Assembly (NCBI GenBank): GCA_013289585.1
Contig: JABCZR010000010.1
Coordinates: 1-64,000 of the forward strand
DNA from: Acidobacteriota bacterium
GTDB taxonomy: Bacteria; Acidobacteriota; Terriglobia; Acidiferrales; UBA7541
Length of the DNA stretch: 64,000 nucleotides
Reading direction: 5' to 3'
The notes under the pieces are model-generated. The model was not told the DNA's origin, did not search any database, and saw only the letters and a list, made by a program, of their open reading frames with translations. The number at the start of each line of letters is the position of its first letter. Position 1 is the stretch's first letter. The translations under genes and the position numbers were made by a program. Shown in pieces: positions 1 to 7,628 of this stretch.

Positions 1-9
1 TTCGCGCCA

Positions 10-58
10 CAAATGGCGGCTCTCCGGTCGCCTACGGCTCCCTGCGACCCGCCATTTG
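10..58. repeat. Compound hairpin downstream of the first gene
   Basis: A perfect 10-bp inverted repeat (CAAATGGCGG at 10-19 and CCGCCATTTG at 49-58) encloses a second stem (GGTCGC at 26-31 and GCGACC at 44-49). It sits about 65 bp beyond the stop codon of the leftmost minus-strand gene. It could be a factor-dependent terminator (no T-run is seen) or another folded site of the array. It does not share the sequence of the CTGGTAAG palindromes further right. Confidence 0.45.
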
Positions 59-124
59 CACCGATGCCCGATGAGGTTGTGATGTAAACTCTCTCATTCG
101 CCGTGGTACAAAAACTCGGGCTGG

Positions 125-505
125 TCACACCTTGGCCCTGAAAAAGCTAGATTTGGTTGGGAAACTCATTACTAGTTCTTTTGATTTTGTGTACACGCAC
201 GCGAACGGATTTCCGTTTAGGACCTGTTCTTCTCTCCAGAGTACATCCTCTCGTTTGGCGGTCCGTGCCGAGTCTTCGGAATACATATCCAGAACGACGA
301 ACTCAATTTTAGGTCCGCCCTCTCTCCAGATTCTGCCTCCGACGCCGCCTTCAATACCCGACACGCTTTGAATTCTATATCCGGGAAGTAGACGAACAGC
401 AGATATTGTCTTCTTGGCTTGTGAGGTGCCTTCATCCTGTCCCCGCACTTCCAATACTGGCGATGCAATCAATAGCAGCAAAAGAGCAAGTCCGGCCTTC
501 TTCAT
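125..505 (-). CDS. Small secreted protein of unknown function
   Basis: The 126-residue product begins with a clear signal peptide (MKK, then a Leu-rich hydrophobic run to about residue 18, then VRG). The mature part is polar and basic toward the C-terminus. I recognise no domain or catalytic motif. It lies on the minus strand at the left edge of a stretch of small, unrelated genes separated by palindromic repeats, which suggests accessory rather than core DNA. The start is the only ATG that keeps the full signal peptide. An exported or lipid-free periplasmic role is inferred only from the signal. Confidence 0.6.
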   Translation of the reverse strand: MKKAGLALLLLLIASPVLEVRGQDEGTSQAKKTISAVRLLPGYRIQSVSGIEGGVGGRIWREGGPKIEFVVLDMYSEDSARTAKREDVLWREEQVLNGNPFACVYTKSKELVMSFPTKSSFFRAKV

Positions 506-569
506 TCTCAGGGTCCCCCTGTCCGAGACAATTGTACGACGCTAATGTGAAGGGATTAATTGGTCCGCG

Positions 570-640
570 CTGCCAAGTCCTGGTAAGTCGCCTTACCGGA
601 CAATTGGTTTCAGTCGTCGCTTACCCCGTTAGCTTGGCAG
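570..640 (+). repeat. Palindromic array site A
   Basis: The core CTGGTAAGTCGCCTTACCGG (580-599) is a hairpin with stem GGTAAG/CTTACC. It is nested in an outer perfect 8-bp inverted repeat, CTGCCAAG (570-577) and CTTGGCAG (633-640). A second CTTACC (620-625) offers an alternative pairing with GGTAAG. The same core recurs near 2425, 3465 and 4067, always in this orientation, in consecutive intergenic gaps. The stop codon of the neighbouring minus-strand gene (621-623) falls inside the site. Confidence 0.75.
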
Positions 641-926
641 GGGGGTCATTTCGATTAGTGAATCCCAAAAACAAAGCTTGCACAGCTCGGCCAAGTAGAT
701 ACCACCAAAGAGTGCCCGCCACAAAGACCCAAGTCGCGGCGAGCGCCGGGTGTTTCCATCCGAGACCGTACGCAAGAAGTGAAACGGGAAGGTCGGCCAA
801 CAGGACCAATGACAACAGTATCCCGAGGAACTGAAGGCTGGGTATCAGAAGGCCGACGTAGCTGGTTAAGCAGGCCAAAAAATGAAGGGACGGTAAAACA
901 TAGCGCCATCGTATGGGTTGGGCCAT
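621..926 (-). CDS. Small multi-pass membrane protein, unknown
   Basis: The 101-residue protein is almost entirely hydrophobic, with about three membrane segments (roughly residues 10-30, 32-55 and 60-85) and a short charged tail. No family is recognised. Its 3' end lies inside palindromic site A, so the last few codons are encoded by the repeat. It is a lone minus-strand gene between sites A and L. Function is unknown; a membrane location is the only supported statement. Confidence 0.5.
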   Translation of the reverse strand: MAQPIRWRYVLPSLHFLACLTSYVGLLIPSLQFLGILLSLVLLADLPVSLLAYGLGWKHPALAATWVFVAGTLWWYLLGRAVQALFLGFTNRNDPPAKLTG

Positions 927-987
927 GAGTGAAGAATATCAACCCCGCAAGCGATTGTTCCCTCGCCGCAAAGCTTTGTGCCCAATG

Positions 988-1267
988 CCTGATTAGTGGG
1001 GTGGTCTCAATGGGTCGACGCAACACGCAAGTCGAACCCGACTTGCGTTGAAAACAAAGGCTAAATCGCCCACCAGGGTTAGATCACCCGGGACACTACC
1101 CTGGCTAGGTTTTGCGCAAGGGCGGCCAAACAGATCACTTTGCCCGGCGAAGCATTGTCGAATCAACGTATTGGATGGTGTTGCATCGACCGGTTGAGCT
1201 GGCAGGCCTTACCGGACAATGGGAACCGGGCCGATTTCACATCTCCGGTAAGTGCGTTAACCAGGCA
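988..1267 (+). repeat. Palindromic array site L with 204-bp loop insert
   Basis: TGCCTGATTAGTGG (988-1000 area) and GGCCTTACCGGACAATGG (1205-1222) are the two halves of the array palindrome. They are separated by a 204-bp block (1001-1204) that recurs inverted at 2437-2640 with no gaps and 17 mismatches by my count. The block has two hairpins kept in both copies: ACGCAAGTCG/CGACTTGCGT (1025-1048) and CCAGGGT/ACCCTGG (1073-1104). The distal part, GTAAGTGCGTTAACCAGGCA (1247-1266), can pair with TGCCTGATTA at the left edge. It fills the gap between the 621-926 and 1335-2402 genes. Confidence 0.8.
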
Positions 1268-1334
1268 CATGGAATCGAAGAGACTAGTCGACTAAGATTG
1301 CATACGCTTCGTAAACACATTGAAGTGAGACTCC

Positions 1335-2402
1335 ATGTCACCATTGAAACCTCTCGATACGCAACGCTTTAACTTCGAGGGGGAACTGACTCGTACCGAG
1401 CTTGAGCAGTTGGCCGCCAATCCCGCAGTGAAAGTGGTCCAGTCTGAGGTTCGACATCCGGTTAACGCCCCGACATGGGACCTACTGAACGAGATATTGT
1501 TGGCGCACAGGCCCGATGTCGAACTCAGATTGTACGGCGGTGTTTACGATTCCCTTTGTGACCTTTCTTTCCTCCATCGGGTTAGGAACGTAAGACGATT
1601 CTCCGCCGATAGCCTCATAAGGGTCGCGGGAATCGAGCACCTCGGTTTTTTGCAAAACCTTGAAGAACTCTCTATAGGAATCTACGGCCTTGAAAGTTTC
1701 GATTTTCTGGACTTAATACCACCCGGAATCAGAAGCCTGTCTCTTGAGGCCACGAAATCAAAAAAGCCGCGACTAGACAAGCTATCCCGGTTTCACTCTC
1801 TGCGTGAATTGTATTTGGAAGGCCAGCAGACTGGAATCGACGTGCTATCTAGACTCCTCACGCTCGAAAAAGTAACGTTGCGTTCGATAAGCACGGCGAA
1901 CTTGGACTACATCTGCGGTCTGCCAAGACTGTGGTGGTTAGACATCAAGCTTGGTGGGATACGAGATTTATCTGCGATTGAGAACAAACATAGCATTAAA
2001 TATCTGGAACTTTGGCAAGTCAGGGACTTGTCAGACCTGAGCTTTATTTCGTCACTTACGGGACTACAATACCTCTTTCTGCAATCACTACGAAACGTGA
2101 AGGCCATTCCAGACTTGTCAAAACTTACAATGCTGCGTCGCCTTCACCTAGAGAACATGAAAGGCCTCAAGGACGTCAGTGCGATCGCACAGGCACCAGC
2201 ACTTGAAGAGTTCAGCCACTTCTCGGCACGGAATATTGAACCTGGAAAGTACCAGCCTCTTTTGAGCATACCAACTATGAGAAGTGTGCGCGTCGGTTTC
2301 GGTAGCCGAAAAAAGAATGAGGCTTTTGCCGAGTTGGCGACACGAAACGGCAAGAATCTAGATGCAGGTGGCAAACTGGGTAAGCAATTCGACTTTGTGT
2401 GA
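1335..2402 (+). CDS. Leucine-rich-repeat protein
   Basis: The 355-residue soluble protein has no signal peptide or membrane segment. From about residue 85 to 320 it consists of irregular leucine-rich repeats of 20-24 residues of the form LxxLxxLxLxx (for example near LEELSIG, LRELYLEG, IKYLELWQ, LQYLFLQS and LRRLHLEN). These would build a curved solenoid for protein binding. There is no attached effector domain. Similar stand-alone LRR proteins are often immunity-like or of unknown role. The gene is bracketed by the two inverted 204-bp arms (1001-1204 and 2437-2640) and has more A/T-rich codons than the rest of the window, which fits acquisition by transfer. The ATG at 1335 was chosen; the ribosome site is weak. 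Confidence 0.75.
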   Translation: MSPLKPLDTQRFNFEGELTRTELEQLAANPAVKVVQSEVRHPVNAPTWDLLNEILLAHRPDVELRLYGGVYDSLCDLSFLHRVRNVRRFSADSLIRVAGIEHLGFLQNLEELSIGIYGLESFDFLDLIPPGIRSLSLEATKSKKPRLDKLSRFHSLRELYLEGQQTGIDVLSRLLTLEKVTLRSISTANLDYICGLPRLWWLDIKLGGIRDLSAIENKHSIKYLELWQVRDLSDLSFISSLTGLQYLFLQSLRNVKAIPDLSKLTMLRRLHLENMKGLKDVSAIAQAPALEEFSHFSARNIEPGKYQPLLSIPTMRSVRVGFGSRKKNEAFAELATRNGKNLDAGGKLGKQFDFV

Positions 2403-2420
2403 AAACCTGAGTTTTTAACA

Positions 2421-2656
2421 CATGCCTGGTAAGTCGTGCCAGCTCAACCGGTCGATGCAACACCGTCCAATGCGTTGATTCGACAATGGTTCCCCGGGCG
2501 AAATGATCTGTTTGGCTGTACTCGGTCAAAACCTAGCCAGGGTAGTGTTCCCGGTGATCTAACCCTGGTGGGCGATTTAGCCTTTGTTTTCAACCCAAGT
2601 CGAGTTCGACTTGAGTGTTGCGTCGACCCATTGAGACCACCCGCCTTACCGGACAT
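2421..2656 (+). repeat. Palindromic array site R with inverted 204-bp loop insert
   Basis: TGCCTGGTAAGTCG (2423-2436) and CCTTACCGGACATG (2643-2656) are the palindrome halves. Between them lies the 204-bp block of site L in reverse orientation (2437-2640). The outer halves keep the same orientation as sites A, B and C, so only the insert is flipped. Both internal hairpins are preserved. One substitution in the first stem is tolerated as a G-T wobble. The site begins 20 bp after the LRR gene stop codon. Confidence 0.8.
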
Positions 2657-2757
2657 GTGGTTTTGGGACGATTTTACTTCTACGATTATCGAAGGGGGTC
2701 CTAGAAAGGACGCGCGTCGAGCAGAGTCCAGCCAGACCTAGAGGAGACTACCGGGCT

Positions 2758-3366
2758 TCAGAAAGTCGGCTTGGTCATCCGTGCTTTCTCTCGGAGGTCG
2801 GAGACCAGCCAGTAGACGGAGTCTACATCCTCAATGTCGACAAACGTGGGTGTGCCTCCAACACTTAACGCGTTCCATGCGCCCCATCCACGGTTGTTTG
2901 ACCACATGGGTTGAGGTTGGACGAAGCGTAAGGCGCCTACTCCGTTTGACCCGACCTCCTTGATAAGCGTGGGCAGCGAGTCGATGTAAGCCGATGCCAT
3001 TTGTCGTTTCCAGCCGTTCTGAACTACGATAACCCGACGGTTCGTCACTGCATAATGAGTACGTCTCTTCAGCCATGCTGCGTAGAAGAACCTACCCCAG
3101 ATTACATACTGCCCAATCAAAACAAAGGGGATGCCCCACAGGATTCCAAACGACCACCGTTCATTAGCATGAGCAGCTCCCCACATTCCCAAGACGCCTG
3201 CTTCCCAGAAAATAGCAAAACCGCCCCAAAGAAGGCTGAACGGAATCAGTAAGCCGTCTTCCTTATGAAAGATGACAGAGGATTTCGGTTGTCCAGCCCA
3301 CACGACGCTCTCGCCGGAGGTGAGTTCCGATTGGACAGCGACGACGGAGGATTGCTCAGTTTGCAT
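2758..3366 (-). CDS. Membrane protein with bacterial PH-like domain
   Basis: The 202-residue protein starts with a soluble segment containing GESVVWAGQP, typical of the lead-in of bacterial PH / YdbS-like proteins. Two membrane helices follow (about residues 40-62 and 75-97), then YAVTNRRVIVVQ at about residue 105. A YxVTxxRV motif is the hallmark start of the bPH_2-like fold. The C-terminal part has a DVxxVYWLVSDL-type helix. Function of the family is unknown beyond membrane association. It lies alone between sites R and B on the minus strand. Confidence 0.65.
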   Translation of the reverse strand: MQTEQSSVVAVQSELTSGESVVWAGQPKSSVIFHKEDGLLIPFSLLWGGFAIFWEAGVLGMWGAAHANERWSFGILWGIPFVLIGQYVIWGRFFYAAWLKRRTHYAVTNRRVIVVQNGWKRQMASAYIDSLPTLIKEVGSNGVGALRFVQPQPMWSNNRGWGAWNALSVGGTPTFVDIEDVDSVYWLVSDLREKARMTKPTF

Positions 3367-3459
3367 AATTCATAGAAGCATAAGATAAATCAGAACCCAT
3401 ATGCAGTTGGTCAACCATACGTGTGTACAGAGGCAAAACTTGGAGTGAATAGAGGAGCC

Positions 3460-3532
3460 AAGTCCTGGTAAGTCGCATTACCGGACAATGAGGATTCAAG
3501 TTTCCGATTAGCGTTAATCAGGCACTTACCCC
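3460..3532 (+). repeat. Palindromic array site B
   Basis: The core CTGGTAAGTCGCATTACCGG (3465-3484) has an empty 4-nt loop. It is followed by GCGTTAATCAGGCACTTACC (3511-3530), whose ACTTACC can pair with GGTAAGT at 3467-3473. It has the same orientation as sites A, L, R and C. Its flank AAGTCCTGG is identical to that of site A. It lies in the 300-bp gap between 3366 and 3668, which holds nothing else recognisable. Confidence 0.75.
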
Positions 3533-3667
3533 GGACAGCACTTTTGAAACATCTGAACACTATACGTAAGGTGAAAGACCGGGTGATCAAGCAGCAAGCC
3601 TCGGACGGTAAGAAGAAGCCTGTTCCGCCAAGTAATGTGGTAGATTCTCCGTCCGGGAGAAACTACA

Positions 3668-3904
3668 TTGAAGAATATCAAAGCTGCGCTTCGACGTGAG
3701 GAAAAGAAGTTAGAGAAGCATCTGGCTAAGTTACAGCATCAGTTGAGCAGCGTTCGCGCCGCAGCTTCGGCATTAGGCAGTACGGTGGAGAAAGAGGTTC
3801 GCAGGGTTGGTAATCGCTCCGCCGCTGCGAGAGCTAGGATGTCAAAAGCTGCAAAGCTTCGATGGAAGAAGATAAAAGCCCAGGCAAAGAAGGCAGGGGC
3901 GTAA
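3668..3904 (+). CDS. Small basic coiled protein (histone-H1-like composition)
   Basis: The 78-residue, strongly basic protein begins with a heptad-like helix (EEKKLEKHLAKLQHQL). It ends in a Lys/Arg/Ala-rich tail with SAAARARMSKAAKLRWKKIK, a composition common in small acidobacterial DNA-binding or histone-like proteins. I choose the TTG at 3668 because GGGAGAA lies 7-8 nt upstream and no ATG fits. Nucleic-acid binding is inferred from charge only. It lies between sites B and C. Confidence 0.6.
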   Translation: MKNIKAALRREEKKLEKHLAKLQHQLSSVRAAASALGSTVEKEVRRVGNRSAAARARMSKAAKLRWKKIKAQAKKAGA

Positions 3905-4061
3905 CCGCGACCGCTGCTCCAATTGGAATCCATCCCGCTGCGGGTGAGGTTGTCTTGAAAATCGACCGGGGAACCACAATCATTCCTTATCGCAGGCTTT
4001 GTCAACACCTCCCTAGCTTGTGAATGAGCCCTTAACAACTAACCTAAATTCATCGTCTTTT

Positions 4062-4149
4062 GTTAACTGGTAAGTCTGATTACCGGACATCAAATGAATT
4101 ATTTTCAAGTATACGGTCACTAAAGAACAATCGTGAGTTACCGGCCAGG
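4062..4149 (+). repeat. Palindromic array site C (diverged)
   Basis: GTTAACTGGTAAG (4062-4074) and GATTACCGGACAT (4078-4090) form the same hairpin as sites A and B with loop changes. A further TGAGTTACCGGCCAGG (4134-4149) may be its distal half. The site lies in the 419-bp gap 3905-4323 ahead of the S9 peptidase. No other gene is seen in this gap. The long in-frame extension upstream of the peptidase runs through this repeat and is not a convincing part of the protein. Confidence 0.65.
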
Positions 4150-4323
4150 TGGCTTGCACCGAGGGGTTGCAAAACCGTGCAGAAATCTGGTGCAATTTCG
4201 AGCTGTGCTGCGGTGTACACCAGACCGTTGGGGAACTCCAGAGCAATGTCACGTTGCGACGCTGCGAACAGGCGACCTGCGTGTAGAATGGCGGCTGTCT
4301 TTGAAGTCAGAAAGGAGATTCCG

Positions 4324-6306
4324 GTGAAACGGTTATTGGGAATCATCACTTTGCTGTTGTTAGGCCTGCCGGCACTGGTTCGGAACAATGCCGCGGCGCA
4401 AGCCAACGTCATACGTCCGGGAGACAATCTGGTGCTCGAGAATATCCCGGCGATACCGGCCGCCATTGCCGAAAAGGCATTTCGGTACGGCGAAGTGCGC
4501 GCCGCTGCGCTTGAGGACTGGGATCGTTCGCGCCGCGAGATGCTCATTGTCACCCGCTTCGCGGACGTGCCTCAGGTGCATCTAGTCAAAATGCCGGGCG
4601 GTGCGCGCACTCAACTGACTTTCTTCCCCGACCGCGTGGCGGGAGCACACTACGGTCCCAAGGGAAGCAACTACTTTACGTTCGTCAAGGACGTGGGCGG
4701 CGGCGAGTGGTTCCAGTTTTATCGCTATGACCTGTCCGACGGCAACATGACTCTTCTTACTGACGGCAAGTCGCGCAACACCGGCGGCGCGTTTGCCCAC
4801 AATGACAATCGCTTCGCTTACAGCTCCACCCGCCGCACCGGTCAGGACACCGACATATGGATCATGGATGCCACAAATCCAAAGACCGACCACATGCTGG
4901 TGCAGTTGGAAGGCGGCGGCTGGGACGCGACTGATTGGTCGCCGGACAACCAGAAGCTGCTCGTGCTGCAGGAAATCTCCGCCAATCAGTCTTACCTCTG
5001 GCTGGCAGACGCCGCCAGCGGTGAAAAGAAGCTTCTGACGCCCAAATCCGGTACGGAAGAAGTCGCTTACGGCGGCGGGACCTTCAGCAAAGACGGCAGG
5101 GGCTTCTATACCACCACGGACCGCGATTCGGAGTTCCAGCGGCTCGCCTATTTTGACTTCGCCACCATGAAGCCGGCCTATCTGACCTCCGACATCAAAT
5201 GGGACGTGGCTGAGTTTGATCTCAGCGATGATGGCAAGACTTTGGCCTTCGTCGCCAACGAGGATGGAGTCGACGAACTGTATCTGATGGACACGTCGAC
5301 GCGCAAGTATCAGTCTGTTCCTGGGATGCCAGCGGGACAGGTGTTCGGTCTGAACTTCCACAAGAACAACCAAGACTTGGGATTCGTGGTCAACTCCGCC
5401 ACCTCGCCTTCTGACGTTTATTCGCTCAATATTCCCACCGGCAAGTTTGAGCGCTGGACCTTTAGTGAGACTGGAGGTCTTAACACTGCCTCGTTTTCCG
5501 AGCCCCAGCTAATTAAATGGCAGACCTTTGATGGCAAGACCATCTCCGGCTTTCTCTACACGCCCGATCCCAAGAAGTTTCCCGGCAAGCGTCCGGTGAT
5601 CGTGAACATCCACGGCGGCCCAGAAGGACAGTTCCGTCCCGGCTTTCTGGGAAGGAACAACTACTATCTCAACGAACTGGGCGTGGCACTAGTATTTCCC
5701 AACGTGCGCGGCTCGTCGGGTTACGGCAAGACCTTCCTCAAGCTGGACAATGGCATGAACCGCGACCATACGCATAAGGATATTGGAGCGCTTCTCGATT
5801 GGATCAAGCAGAGCCCCAATCTCGATGGCGATAAGATCATGGTCACCGGCGGGAGTTACGGCGGCTACATGACGTGGGCCGTCGCATACGAATACAACGG
5901 TAAGATTTGCTGCTCACTGCCTATCGTTGGCCCCTCGAACCTAGTGACGCTGCTGGAGCACACTGAGGCCTATCGCCGCGATCTGCGCCGCGTGGAATAC
6001 GGCGATGAGCGCGATCCCAAGATCCGCGAGTACTTGGAGAAGACTGCGCCGCTAAACAACTCGGAGAAGATCCAGAAACCGGTTTTTGCCGTGGTTGGTA
6101 AGAACGATCCCCGAGTGCCATGGACCGAGTCCCGCCAGATGCTGGACAAGCTGAAAGGCAACGGCATCACCACCTGGTTCCTGATGGCCGACGACGAAGG
6201 TCACGGCTACGCCAAGAAGAAAAACCAGGACTTCCTGTTCTATGCCACAGTGATGTTCGTTCGGCAGTTTCTGCTGGGTGAAAACGTGAGCGCAGCGGCG
6301 AAATGA
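4324..6306 (+). CDS. S9 family prolyl oligopeptidase-like serine peptidase
   Basis: Exported alpha/beta-hydrolase peptidase of the dipeptidyl aminopeptidase / acylaminoacyl peptidase group, 660 residues. An N-terminal signal peptide (VKRLLGIITLLLLGLPAL) leads into a WD40/TolB-like beta-propeller (about residues 60-380, with DWSPDNQKLL- and FSKDGRGFY-type blades). The catalytic domain carries Ser511 in GGSYGGYMTW, Asp595 in NDPRVPW and His627 in DEGHGY. The GTG at 4324 is preferred over an upstream start at 4060 because AGAAAGGAG lies just before it and the signal peptide then becomes N-terminal. It probably degrades short peptides in the periplasm. It is a stand-alone gene. Confidence 0.92.
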   Translation: MKRLLGIITLLLLGLPALVRNNAAAQANVIRPGDNLVLENIPAIPAAIAEKAFRYGEVRAAALEDWDRSRREMLIVTRFADVPQVHLVKMPGGARTQLTFFPDRVAGAHYGPKGSNYFTFVKDVGGGEWFQFYRYDLSDGNMTLLTDGKSRNTGGAFAHNDNRFAYSSTRRTGQDTDIWIMDATNPKTDHMLVQLEGGGWDATDWSPDNQKLLVLQEISANQSYLWLADAASGEKKLLTPKSGTEEVAYGGGTFSKDGRGFYTTTDRDSEFQRLAYFDFATMKPAYLTSDIKWDVAEFDLSDDGKTLAFVANEDGVDELYLMDTSTRKYQSVPGMPAGQVFGLNFHKNNQDLGFVVNSATSPSDVYSLNIPTGKFERWTFSETGGLNTASFSEPQLIKWQTFDGKTISGFLYTPDPKKFPGKRPVIVNIHGGPEGQFRPGFLGRNNYYLNELGVALVFPNVRGSSGYGKTFLKLDNGMNRDHTHKDIGALLDWIKQSPNLDGDKIMVTGGSYGGYMTWAVAYEYNGKICCSLPIVGPSNLVTLLEHTEAYRRDLRRVEYGDERDPKIREYLEKTAPLNNSEKIQKPVFAVVGKNDPRVPWTESRQMLDKLKGNGITTWFLMADDEGHGYAKKKNQDFLFYATVMFVRQFLLGENVSAAAK

Positions 6307-6747
6307 GGCTGAGGTAGATAGGACTTAATCCGAGATTTCCTGCATTACTCTGAAAAGGGAAAACTTCTACACCCGTTTTGCCACCCTGAATGTTGGTTCA
6401 ACCATGTCCTACAGAGCGCATTAGTCTTAGCCGTGAATCTCGACTAAGCTGGCCAGAAGTCTTAGGGTTGTCGGAAGTTGCGCGTGGCCTGACAAATCTG
6501 ACTTGGCCTAGAATCCCTTTACCGGCATTTAAAGTATTATTTGTCCGGTGAGCAGCGTTAATCAATCAGTTTGGGAAACAAATCAGCGGAACAACCACGG
6601 TCCGAATGGGCGTCTCTTCAAGAGTTCTCGGGCTTCCGCCTCTTGGGAACAACTTGGGAACAAACATTGACGAATACCGTGCAAAACCGTGATGCATGAC
6701 ATAGGAAAATGCTAGACGAACCAACTACTTAGCGTTTCTGCGCTTAC
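6307..6747. other. Gene-free stretch with diverged array repeat
   Basis: I see no credible gene in these roughly 440 bp. CCTTTACCGG (6516-6525) and TCCGGTGAGCAGCGTTAATC (6544-6563) resemble the distal halves of sites L and B (TTACCGGACA, then GCGTTAAYCA), so this is the rightmost, most decayed member of the array. A short direct repeat, TTGGGAACAA, occurs twice near 6640-6662. Confidence 0.4.
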
Positions 6748-6792
6748 CTTGGGCGCAGGAGGCCCCCGGTTCAAATCCGGGCGCCCCGACCA
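6748..6792 (+). pseudogene. tRNA-Pro 3'-end fragment
   Basis: From the anticodon loop (CTTGGGC, anticodon TGG) onward this matches the 3' half of a tRNA-Pro: variable loop, a perfect T-arm (CCCGG TTCAAAT CCGGG), acceptor strand CGCCCCG, discriminator A and encoded CCA (6790-6792). The 5' half (acceptor, D-arm, 5' anticodon strand) is absent. Such 3' fragments are typical of att sites left by tRNA-targeting integrative elements. A second, more degenerate copy in the same orientation lies at 19929-19969. Confidence 0.7.
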
Positions 6793-6921
6793 CTTACGCA
6801 GAGGTTTCAGGTAGGAATCAAGTGACTCCTGCGATCAGGCTTGGATTCAATTTGCCAAATATGCCCTCGCGAGCCGTGAGGTGCTGAGGGGCGGTCTCGG
6901 GATACTTCGGATTATGAAGAA

Positions 6922-7602
6922 CTAGAGGGCGGAGGAAACAGAGGTGCCGGCGGCTGCAAAAACCGTGGCCATCTCGGCTTGCGCGAAGGAAATGAAGCAT
7001 TGCACGACCGTGGGATCGAACTGAGTGCCGCTCGACTCGATGAGCCGGCGAATTGCTTCTTCGTGCGGAAGACCGACGCGGTAGGGGCGCGACGACACCA
7101 TGGCGTCGAAGGCATCGATCACGGAAACGATGCGAGACACGACAGGAATTTCCAATTCTTTCAATCCAGCTGGATAGCCTTTTCCATCGAAATTTTCGTG
7201 GTGGTGAAGAATGTCGAGAGCCGCGCGTTCAAATCCCGGTAGCATGCGGAGCACCGCCCAGCCGTATTCGGGATGTTTCTTCATCAACGCGTATTCCTCC
7301 GCGTCCAGGCGTCCAGGCTTCTTCAAGATAGCGTCTGGAATGCCGACTTTGCCGATATCGTGCAGGAGCGCCGCGACTTCCAGGTTTTGCAGTTCCGGTT
7401 CTTCCAGCCCAAGCTCTTGACCAACGCGCATGCCCCATTCCGCGAGGCGCGTGCTATGTACTCCGGTGTTGAGATCTTTCAAGTCCAGAAGCTGGTTGAA
7501 GGCGCAGATCACCGAACTTCGCAGCGTGGTGACCTGCTCTTCGACTAGTTTTACGCGCAGGGGATCTGGCGTCCGAAGAAGATTGGAGGAGGGGGCGAGC
7601 AT
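6922..7602 (-). CDS. HD-GYP domain protein (putative c-di-GMP phosphodiesterase)
   Basis: The protein carries a complete HD-GYP domain: HDIGKVGIPDAIL (metal-binding HD), KKHPEYG, then HHENFDGKGYP (HHExxDGxGYP). This family hydrolyses the second messenger c-di-GMP, or occasionally serves as an adaptor. No REC or sensor domain precedes it; only a short helical N-terminus is present. I use the ATG at 7600-7602, which avoids overlap with the subtilisin gene upstream; a longer start at 7680 would overlap it. It lies last in the minus-strand run after sigma, CHAT, anti-sigma-like and subtilisin genes. Confidence 0.88.
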   Translation of the reverse strand: MLAPSSNLLRTPDPLRVKLVEEQVTTLRSSVICAFNQLLDLKDLNTGVHSTRLAEWGMRVGQELGLEEPELQNLEVAALLHDIGKVGIPDAILKKPGRLDAEEYALMKKHPEYGWAVLRMLPGFERAALDILHHHENFDGKGYPAGLKELEIPVVSRIVSVIDAFDAMVSSRPYRVGLPHEEAIRRLIESSGTQFDPTVVQCFISFAQAEMATVFAAAGTSVSSAL

Positions 7603-7628
7603 CGGTGCGCGCTCCTTCACCACGGCGC

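Noticed and set aside
1112-1372. Open frame in the left 204-bp arm sharing QTDHFAR..IVEST and VLHRPVELA with an ORF at 2275-2529
   Set aside because: The similarity is a consequence of the inverted DNA repeat. The frame has no ribosome site, and 3' parts outside the arm are unrelated. I treat it as non-coding.
4060-4323. Longer N-terminus for the S9 peptidase
   Set aside because: It runs through palindromic site C, shows no domain, and hides the signal peptide. The GTG at 4324 has a strong ribosome site.
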